Positions 58,273 to 64,000 of a stretch of DNA of 64,000 bases are shown here, piece after piece (within the stretch, counting starts at the first letter, position 1; each line of letters starts with the position of its first letter). Origin of the DNA: Microbacterium oleivorans (GTDB lineage: Bacteria > Actinomycetota > Actinomycetes > Actinomycetales > Microbacteriaceae); assembly GCF_023715745.1 (NCBI RefSeq), contig NZ_JAMBOV010000002.1:558001-622000 (forward strand). The letters are read 5' to 3'. A program made the position numbers and the translations under genes. The notes below the pieces were generated by a model. That model was given only the letters and a program-made list of their open reading frames with translations. It searched no databases and was not told the origin of the DNA.

Positions 58273-59129
58273 CCACGCTCCTCGGCATCACCCTGGCCGC
58301 CGGGATCCTGCTCGCTCTGGCGCCGTGGCTCTGGCCACCGCGCTCCGCAACCCCCGCGCCCGGACGACGGGACGGCGCATCCGCTCGGCTGCTCCAGAAC
58401 GCCGGATTCGGGCACGCCACACCCGGTCACCTCGTCGCGACCTCGTGCGCTGCGGGAGCCCTGTCGGGCGCGGTCGTGTGGCTCGTCACGGCACTGCCCG
58501 CGTTCGCTGCGGTCGCCACAGCTGCGGGATCCTTCGCACCGGCAGCATGGCTGCGCGGCCGAGCCCGCCGCCGCCAGAAGAGCCGTCGACAACTCTGGCC
58601 CGACGTGTGCGATCTGCTGGTCGCATCCGTGCGATCCGGGATGTCGCTGCCCGATGCGGTCTCGGCGCTCGGGGAGGTCGGTCCGCCGCCCCTCCGTCCG
58701 GCCTTCGCCGCCTTCGCCTCCGACGTCTCGGCGTCAGGACACTTCGACTCGAGCGCACTGCGCCTGAAAGCCCGGCTCGCAGATCCCGTGGCTGACCGCA
58801 TCCTCGAGGCTCTCCGCATGGCACGACAGGTGGGTGGTACCGAACTCACCAGCGTGCTCCGTGCGTTGTCCGCATCCGTCCGGGCGGAGGCGGCACTTCG
58901 CGCCGAGATCGAAGCGCGTCAGTCGTGGATCCGCGGCGCCGCTGTGCTCGGAGTGGTCGCGCCCTGGGTGATCCTCGGACTGCTCGCTCTCCGCCCCGAG
59001 GGTGCGGCGGCCTACAGCAGCCCCGACGGGGTTGCCGTGATCCTGCTGGGGGCTGCGGTGTCGGTCGTCGCCTTCCGGCTCATGCTCGGCATCGGCCGGC
59101 TGCCGGAGCCGCGGCGGTGGTTCGCATGA
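58269..59129 (+). CDS. tadB: Tad pilus inner-membrane protein TadB
   Basis: A 286-aa type II secretion F-type protein. It starts MTTLLGITLAAGILLALAPW (a span) and has LPAFAAVATAAGSFAPAAWL, followed by the cytoplasmic half with PDVCDLLVASVRSGMSLPDA and RILEALRMARQVGGTELTSV, the GSPII_F signature, and two spans at the end. Its start and stop overlap the flanking genes by 4 nt each. Forms with TadC the platform for the pilus. Confidence 0.88.
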   Translation: MTTLLGITLAAGILLALAPWLWPPRSATPAPGRRDGASARLLQNAGFGHATPGHLVATSCAAGALSGAVVWLVTALPAFAAVATAAGSFAPAAWLRGRARRRQKSRRQLWPDVCDLLVASVRSGMSLPDAVSALGEVGPPPLRPAFAAFASDVSASGHFDSSALRLKARLADPVADRILEALRMARQVGGTELTSVLRALSASVRAEAALRAEIEARQSWIRGAAVLGVVAPWVILGLLALRPEGAAAYSSPDGVAVILLGAAVSVVAFRLMLGIGRLPEPRRWFA

Positions 59130-60037
59130 GCGGGCTCACGGAGGTGGCGATCGCCATCGTGCTCGGCACCGCTTTCGCCGCGGGCATCGTGCTCGTCGCC
59201 ACGCGGGTGCCCCGCTTGGCCGCCCCGACGCTGTCGCGGCGCATCGCGCCGTACCTTCGGGACATCGCAGATCCGCGTGGTCTCACACCCCTGGATGCGG
59301 CCGGATCGGAATGGCGGACGCGACGCGACCGTCTGATGGCCGCACTGGGCGGCGCGGCCCGACTGGAACAGCGTCTGCGCCAGGCTGGATGGACGCAGGA
59401 TGCCGCGGCTTTCCGCGCTCGCCAGCTCACCTGGGTCGTGCTGGGGTCCCTCGCCGGCGGGATCGTGCTCGTGGCGTTGGCGCTGATCGGTCGCATGAGC
59501 CCGGGCGCCGTCGTGCTCCCGCCGGCAGCGGCGGTCGCGGCCGCCGCTGTCCTGGATCTGCGGCTGACGTCGGCGGGACGCAGACGTCGAGCCCGTGTCG
59601 AAGAGGAACTGCCGACGCTGCTGGAGTTCCTCGCGCTCTGCCTGGCCGCAGGCGAAGGGCTCCGTGATGCCCTGCGGCGGGTGGGGGAGCTCGGCTCGGG
59701 GGAACTGACGATCGAGATCCGTCGAGCGGTCCTGGACAGCGGCACCGGCTCGAACCTCTCCGACGCGCTCGTCGATCTCGGTCGACGACTCGACGTGCCC
59801 GCCCTCTCGCGGGCGCTGGAACACCTCGTCGCGGCGATCGACCGCGGCGCGCCGCTGGCAGGCGTGTTGCAGGCGCAGGCCGGCGACGCGCGCGAGGACG
59901 CCAAACGTTCCCTCATCGAGAGCGCCGGCAAGAAGGAGATCGCGATGCTGTTCCCGATCGTGTTCCTCCTGCTGCCGATGAGCGTCCTCTTCGCCGTCTT
60001 CCCGGGCATCGTCATGCTGCGGCTCGGGGTCGGCTGA
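59126..60037 (+). CDS. tadC: Tad pilus inner-membrane protein TadC
   Basis: A 303-aa second F-type platform protein, starting MSGLTEVAIAIVLGTAFAAG at ATG 59126. VVLPPAAAVAAAAVLDLRLT and EEELPTLLEFLALCLAAGEG then LRDALRRVGELGSGELTIEI lead to ARAPALSRALEHLVAAIDRG-type DVPALSRALEHLVAAIDRGA and two spans at the end (LFPIVFLLLPMSVLFAVFPG). It overlaps tadB by 4 nt. A longer frame to the left is a shadow of tadB. Confidence 0.88.
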   Translation: MSGLTEVAIAIVLGTAFAAGIVLVATRVPRLAAPTLSRRIAPYLRDIADPRGLTPLDAAGSEWRTRRDRLMAALGGAARLEQRLRQAGWTQDAAAFRARQLTWVVLGSLAGGIVLVALALIGRMSPGAVVLPPAAAVAAAAVLDLRLTSAGRRRRARVEEELPTLLEFLALCLAAGEGLRDALRRVGELGSGELTIEIRRAVLDSGTGSNLSDALVDLGRRLDVPALSRALEHLVAAIDRGAPLAGVLQAQAGDAREDAKRSLIESAGKKEIAMLFPIVFLLLPMSVLFAVFPGIVMLRLGVG

Positions 60038-60060
60038 CTCATGTTCGAAAGGAGAACACC

Positions 60061-60264
60061 ATGATCCGTTCCGCACTCTCCCGACTGCGCACAGGCTGGG
60101 GTGCCGTCGTCACGGACGTCCGCGACGACGAGAGGGGCGACGTGCCCGGCTGGGTGCTCATCACGTTGATGACCGCCGGACTCGTCGTCGTGATCTGGGC
60201 CCTCGCGGGGCCCGCGCTGGCTCAGCTGTTCGAGCAGGCGATCGACCAGGTCTCGAGTTTCTGA
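60061..60264 (+). CDS. Flp-like pilin without the usual +5 glutamate
   Basis: A 67-aa pilin-like protein with a charged leader (RLRTGWGAVVTDVRDDERG), a candidate prepilin cleavage site after the Gly, and one hydrophobic span (WVLITLMTAGLVVVIWALAG). In Flp pilins the mature protein starts x4-E-Y; here it reads DVPGW, so Glu at +5 is replaced by Trp and no Tyr follows. A strong AAAGGAG ribosome site 7 nt upstream is the best in the operon, fitting a protein made in quantity. It is probably the pilin or a pseudopilin. No prepilin peptidase gene is in the window. Confidence 0.8.
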   Translation: MIRSALSRLRTGWGAVVTDVRDDERGDVPGWVLITLMTAGLVVVIWALAGPALAQLFEQAIDQVSSF

Positions 60265-60273
60265 GAGCCTCGA

Positions 60274-60663
60274 ATGCGGCGGCTGCTGTCTGACGAACGC
60301 GGATCGACTCCGGTCGAATTCGTGCTCGTGGGAGTGCTGTTGACCGTGCTGACGCTCGGCGTCCTGCAGCTCGGACTGGCCGTGTACGTCCGCAATGTCG
60401 TCCATGACGCCGCAGTCGAGGGCGCGTACCACGCGGCTCTCGCCGACGTCGAGATCGCGGCCGGCGCGCAGCGGGCCCGCGAGGTCGTCGAACGGGCCGT
60501 GGGGGATGGGTTCGTCGAGACCGCGACGGCCGCGGACTCGACCGCGCTGGGCTACGACACGGTCGCGGTGACGCTCACGACGCGGCTCCCGCTGATCGGA
60601 CTGCTCGGCGTGCCGCACGGATGGGAGGTGACGGTCCATGCCGCGGCTGAGGTTCTCGAGTGA
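60274..60663 (+). CDS. TadE-like minor pilin
   Basis: A 129-aa pseudopilin. It starts MRRLLSDERGSTPVEFVLVG: the cleavage Gly, then STPVEF with Glu at +5, as expected. One span (FVLVGVLLTVLTLGVLQLGL) is followed by a beta-rich ectodomain (YVRNVVHDAAVEGAYHAALA). It starts 9 nt after the Flp-like gene and its end overlaps the next gene by 26 bp. TadE proteins are processed by the prepilin peptidase and needed for pilus assembly. Confidence 0.87.
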   Translation: MRRLLSDERGSTPVEFVLVGVLLTVLTLGVLQLGLAVYVRNVVHDAAVEGAYHAALADVEIAAGAQRAREVVERAVGDGFVETATAADSTALGYDTVAVTLTTRLPLIGLLGVPHGWEVTVHAAAEVLE

Positions 60664-61105
60664 GGCCCTCCGCGACGACGAGCGCGGGTCCGCCGCACTC
60701 GAGTTCATCGTCGGCGGAGTGGTCCTCCTGGTGCCCATCGTGTACCTCATCGTGGCGCTCGGGACCATCCAGTCGCATGCCCTCGGCGTCGAGTCGGCGT
60801 CACGACACGTCGCGCGGGCCGTGTCGCTTGCGGAGGGCACCCGGGATGCCGACGCCCGCGCGGCAGCGGTCCTCGACTCGATCGTTCGGGAGTACGACCT
60901 CGACCCCGACACGATCGAAGTCGACGTCTCGTGCGTGGGGGAGTCGGCGGCGTGCCCCGGGCCAGGGGAGACCGTCCGGGTGACGGTCGCGGCGTCCGTC
61001 CCCCTGCCTCTCGTGCCGCCGGTGCTGGGACTCCAGGATGCGGCCCGCATCGGTGTCGAGTCCTCCGCCGTGCAGAAGGTGTCGCGGTACTGGAGGGACG
61101 GATGA
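60638..61105 (+). CDS. TadE/TadF-like pseudopilin
   Basis: A 155-aa protein, MPRLRFSSEALRDDERGSAA with the leader RDDERG, then SAALEF, so Glu at +5 is kept. One span (FIVGGVVLLVPIVYLIVALG) and an ectodomain with two cysteines (VDVSCVGESAACPGPGETV), which may form a disulfide. The start overlaps the preceding gene by 26 bp and the stop overlaps the next by 4 nt. Role inferred: second minor pilin of the Tad system. Confidence 0.83.
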   Translation: MPRLRFSSEALRDDERGSAALEFIVGGVVLLVPIVYLIVALGTIQSHALGVESASRHVARAVSLAEGTRDADARAAAVLDSIVREYDLDPDTIEVDVSCVGESAACPGPGETVRVTVAASVPLPLVPPVLGLQDAARIGVESSAVQKVSRYWRDG

Positions 61106-61509
61106 CGGCGCGCGACGACGACGGCAGCGTCCTTCTGCTGACCATCGGCTACGCACTGCTCGCACTGGTCCTCGTCTTCGTCTGCGTCGACGCGACGAGT
61201 CTCTACCTGGCGCAGAAGCGGACGCAGGCGGCAGCGGATGCCGCGGCCCTGGCGGGCGCGGACGGTTTCACTCTCGAGGTGCGGGACGGTGAGCCGTGGG
61301 CGCAGCTCAGCGATGCGGGAGTCCGCGAGCAGGCGGAGGCGCTCATCGGGGTGGACGGTGGGGTGAGGTTGGTCTCGGCGGTGACACCCGACGGCGTCTC
61401 GGCGCGCGTGACCGTCTCGGCGACGTGGCATCCGCCGATCTCGTCGGTCTTCGTCCCCGCTGGTGTCGCACTCGACGCGACGGCCACGAGCCGCACCTCG
61501 CTCGACTGA
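61102..61509 (+). CDS. TadG-like / Rv3654c-type secreted protein
   Basis: A 135-aa protein starting MTARDDDGSVLLLTIGYALL. It has the same leader form as the pilins (DDDG|SVLLLT) but no +5 Glu, then one span (LLLTIGYALLALVLVFVCVD) and the family stretch SLYLAQKRTQAAADAAALAG. The last is the actinobacterial Rv3654c-type mark (a helicase/secretion-neighbourhood name in databases). The end SVFVPAGVALDATATSRTSL is beta-rich. ATG 61102 overlaps the previous stop by 4 nt. It is the last gene of the Tad operon. Confidence 0.8.
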   Translation: MTARDDDGSVLLLTIGYALLALVLVFVCVDATSLYLAQKRTQAAADAAALAGADGFTLEVRDGEPWAQLSDAGVREQAEALIGVDGGVRLVSAVTPDGVSARVTVSATWHPPISSVFVPAGVALDATATSRTSLD

Positions 61510-61527
61510 CGAAACGAAGGGAGACCG

Positions 61528-62808
61528 TCAGCGGCTCACATGCGGCAGGAACCGCGGCAGCCAGCGCACGAAGGCGACGGCTCCCAGCAGGCCGATCACG
61601 CCGACCGCACCGGCGGCGAACGACAGCGACGAGATCGCCGTGATGCCGGTCACGATCAGCGGGGTCGTGGCGCCGCCGGCATCCGTCAACGTCCGCCACG
61701 ATCCGAGGAAGGGGGCGGGGTCGTCCTTCGGGGCCAGATCCGCGCCGATGGTCAGGAGGATGCCGCTCGAAAGACCGTTGCCGACGCCGAGGACCGCCGC
61801 GAACAGTGCGAACCACATCTCGGCGGATGCTCCGTCGTGGGTGACCGACAGCGCGAGGAAGCCGCTTCCCATCAGGATCATCGCGGGCAGGGCCGCCCAG
61901 AGGCGCCCGAAGCGGTCCATGACCTGACCGCTCGCGTAGAAGAGGGCGAAGTCGATCGCGCCGGAGACACCGACGACGAGCGCGATCGACTGGGCGTCGA
62001 GGCCGATCGAGACACCCCAGAGGGGAAGCACCACCTGTCGCGCGGAGCGCACGGCCGACAGGCACGCCGCCGCGAGACCGACGCGTGACAGGACCCGGCG
62101 ATGCCGCCACATGGTGCGGAAGACGCCGACGCGCTCAGCCACCGGAATGGACCCCGTGACGGGTTCACCGGAATCCTCGGCATCGTGGCTGCGCGGGGGC
62201 GCCGCGACGAACTGCTTCTCCGGGTCAGGACCGAACGTGACCAAGGCGATGAGCGCGACGAGGCAGGCCGCGAAGAACCAGATCGTGGCGCGCTCGTCTC
62301 CGAAGAGGCCGATGAGCGCGGCGGCGATGAACGGCCCGGTGAACATCCCGAGGCGGAACGTGCCGCCCAGGAGCGACAGCGCCCGCGCCCGGAACATGAC
62401 CGGCACCCGCGTGGTCATGAACGAATGGCGTGCGAGACCGAACGCGGCCGCGCACGAGCCGATGAGGAAGACCGCAGCAGCGAACACGGGGAGCGCGGGC
62501 ACCAGAGCGGCGGCGAGGGAGACCGCCAGCGCGAGCGCGCCGGCGGCGATCATCGTCACCCGTTCGCCCACGCGGGCGACGGCCCACCCGGCCGGAAGGT
62601 TGCCCACCAACTGGCCGACGACGAGAAGAGAGGCGATCAGCGCGGACAGGGCCACATCAGCGCCGAGACCACCGGCGAGGATCGGGATGAGGGGGATCAC
62701 CGCGCCCTCGCCGATCGCGAAGAGCACCGTCGGCGCGTAGACCATGGGTCCGAATCGCCAGAGCACCTCTCGGGCGCTGGGGGAGTCGGGGCGGTCGGTC
62801 ATCGGCAT
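61528..62808 (-). CDS. MFS transporter
   Basis: A 426-aa protein with twelve hydrophobic spans, e.g. [20 protein letters not shown] and [16 protein letters not shown] at mid-chain, and the loop [17 protein letters not shown], the MFS motif A region. The second half begins [20 protein letters not shown]. The substrate is unknown; related proteins are drug or sugar efflux pumps. ATG 62808 or 62802 both could start it. The 20-bp gap to divergent prfB means their promoters overlap. It converges on the Tad operon at 61509. Confidence 0.87.
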   Translation of the reverse strand: MPMTDRPDSPSAREVLWRFGPMVYAPTVLFAIGEGAVIPLIPILAGGLGADVALSALIASLLVVGQLVGNLPAGWAVARVGERVTMIAAGALALAVSLAAALVPALPVFAAAVFLIGSCAAAFGLARHSFMTTRVPVMFRARALSLLGGTFRLGMFTGPFIAAALIGLFGDERATIWFFAACLVALIALVTFGPDPEKQFVAAPPRSHDAEDSGEPVTGSIPVAERVGVFRTMWRHRRVLSRVGLAAACLSAVRSARQVVLPLWGVSIGLDAQSIALVVGVSGAIDFALFYASGQVMDRFGRLWAALPAMILMGSGFLALSVTHDGASAEMWFALFAAVLGVGNGLSSGILLTIGADLAPKDDPAPFLGSWRTLTDAGGATTPLIVTGITAISSLSFAAGAVGVIGLLGAVAFVRWLPRFLPHVSR

Positions 62809-62828
62809 CCACGTTACTCTGGAGTGTC

Positions 62829-63938
62829 ATGCTTGAATTCGATCCGTCTGCGGACATCCAGGCCCTCCGTTCCACCTTCGGTGAGATCAAGGCGGTCGTC
62901 GATGTCGACGCACTCTCCGCCGAGATCGCCCGCCTGTCCGACGAGGCGGGTGCTCCCGACCTCTGGGACGACGTCGAGAAGGCGCAGAAGGTCACCAGCG
63001 CGCTCAGCCACCGGCAGTCCGAGCTCAAGCGCATCACCGAGGTCGAGCAGCGCCTCGACGACCTCGAGGTGCTCGTCGAGCTCGCCCAGGAGATGGACGA
63101 CGAGGATTCCGCGGAGGAAGCGCGTCGCGAGATCGCCGACCTCGAGAAGGTAATCAGCCAGCTCGAGGTGCAGACGCTCCTCGACGGCGAGTACGACGAC
63201 CGCGGAGCGGTCGTGACGATCCGCTCCGGTGCCGGTGGGGACGACGCCACCGACTTCGCCGAGATGCTCATGCGCATGTACCTGCGCTGGGCCGAGCGCC
63301 ACAAGTATCCCGTCAAGGTGATGGATACCTCCTACGCCGAAGGCGCGGGCATCAAGTCCGCGACCTTCGAGGTCGACGCCCCCTACGCCTACGGCACGCT
63401 GTCGGTCGAAGCCGGCACGCATCGCCTCGCACGCATCAGCCCGTTCGGCTCCGCCGACAAGCGACAGACGAGCTTCGCGGCCGTCGAAGTCATCCCCGTC
63501 ATGGAGGAGGCCCAGGAGGTCGACATCCCCGAAGGTGACATCCGGGTCGACGTCTTCCGGTCGTCCGGTCCCGGTGGCCAGTCGGTCAACACGACCGACT
63601 CGGCTGTCCGCCTGACGCACATCCCGACGGGCATCGTCGTCTCGATGCAGAACGAGAAGAGCCAGATCCAGAACCGCGCGGCCGCCATGCGCGTCCTGCA
63701 GACGCGCCTCATGCTCCTGCAGAAGGAGGAGGAGGCCGCGAAGAAGAAGGAACTCGCCGGCACGATCACCGCGAGCTGGGGCGACCAGATGCGCTCCTAC
63801 TTCCTGTACGGCCAGCAGCTCGTGAAGGACCTGCGCACCGGGCATGAGGTCGGCAACCCTGCCGTCGTCTTCGACGGCGACCTCGACGGGTTCATCGCGG
63901 CCGGCATCCGCTGGCGCAAGCGCAAGGACGACGACTGA
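62829..63938 (+). CDS. prfB: Peptide chain release factor 2
   Basis: A 369-aa RF2 that reads UGA and UAA. GGQ is at residues 249-251 ([16 protein letters not shown]) and the codon-reading SPF in [19 protein letters not shown] near residue 205. The frame is uninterrupted from ATG 62829; the autoregulatory UGA frameshift near codon 25 of many bacteria is absent, and the N-terminus ([20 protein letters not shown]) aligns straight. A TACTCT box lies 8 nt and GGAG 4 nt upstream. Downstream to 64000 only 62 bases remain; no gene is visible. Confidence 0.96.
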   Translation: MLEFDPSADIQALRSTFGEIKAVVDVDALSAEIARLSDEAGAPDLWDDVEKAQKVTSALSHRQSELKRITEVEQRLDDLEVLVELAQEMDDEDSAEEARREIADLEKVISQLEVQTLLDGEYDDRGAVVTIRSGAGGDDATDFAEMLMRMYLRWAERHKYPVKVMDTSYAEGAGIKSATFEVDAPYAYGTLSVEAGTHRLARISPFGSADKRQTSFAAVEVIPVMEEAQEVDIPEGDIRVDVFRSSGPGGQSVNTTDSAVRLTHIPTGIVVSMQNEKSQIQNRAAAMRVLQTRLMLLQKEEEAAKKKELAGTITASWGDQMRSYFLYGQQLVKDLRTGHEVGNPAVVFDGDLDGFIAAGIRWRKRKDDD

Positions 63939-64000
63939 GTCGATCCGGAGAGATCCGGCGAACTTTTTCCATCCAGCTGCATCCATAACTGGACGACGCA

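Noticed and set aside
61506..61531. CTGACG/CGTCAG repeat between the Tad operon and the MFS gene as a terminator
   Set aside because: A 6-bp stem with a 14-nt loop and no T-run does not support a call.

Overview
The window is about 70% GC, gene-dense and free of mobile elements. It reads as chromosome from a Microbacteriaceae-type actinobacterium, most likely Microbacterium. The signs are the decaprenoxanthin-type C50 carotenoid operon (crtE-B-I-Ye-Yf-Eb with idi), a mycobacterial-type AdnAB helicase-nuclease, actinobacteria-only families (UPF0182, DUF3107, DUF3039, DUF2342), many GTG starts and 4-nt overlaps, and many starts with a TANNNT -10 box 6-7 nt upstream, which implies leaderless mRNAs. 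All assignments come from reading motifs; no database search was run.

Layout. 1-7520: a cut gamma-glutamyltransferase with aminopeptidase P, an EEP-family phosphoesterase, a PHP phosphoesterase, a DEAD-box helicase, a ferritin-like protein, a small membrane protein and DUF3107. 7686-24444: a DNA-repair and protein-quality block (AdnA, AdnB, a phosphotransferase-fold protein lacking its catalytic residues, NudC, UvrD2, an orphan E1-like/cyclodehydratase-like protein, DUF2342, a PDZ Lon-like protease, UPF0182). As far as I recall, rhlE to UPF0182 keeps much of the gene content of M. tuberculosis Rv3211 to Rv3193c. 24472-30577: the carotenoid operon facing a MarR regulator across a perfect 19-bp palindrome. 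30647-34961: initiator tRNA, DUF6328, nitrilase-family amidase, aminotransferase, HtrA protease. 35004-44339: a surface-glycopolymer region with three CDP-glycerol-type polymerases (one fused to a GT4 glycosyltransferase), a GT2 enzyme, an acyltransferase and a LicC-like nucleotidyltransferase. 44525-52611: an ABC transporter pair with a Glu-Pro repeat in its ATPase, DUF3039, pncB, murI-rph-rdgB, a cation efflux protein and a Tn5-Ble-like protein. 52619-56861: LigD and Ku (end joining), DedA, tRNA-Leu. 57109-61509: a Tad/Flp pilus operon. 61528-63938: an MFS transporter and release factor 2.

How the genes work together. Three sets are clear units. The carotenoid operon runs from IPP isomerization to GGPP, phytoene, lycopene, C50 elongation and cyclization, with CrtYe/CrtYf the two half-cyclases. 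AdnAB (end resection) and LigD/Ku (end joining) serve competing double-strand break repair routes, and a bleomycin-binding protein lies next to ligD. The glycopolymer genes look like a locus-specific wall polymer. No gap between genes exceeds 300 bp; the longest (56862-57108, 44340-44524, 7521-7685 and the tRNA-fMet region) hold promoters, a terminator, a DnaA-box-like site or nothing I can name.
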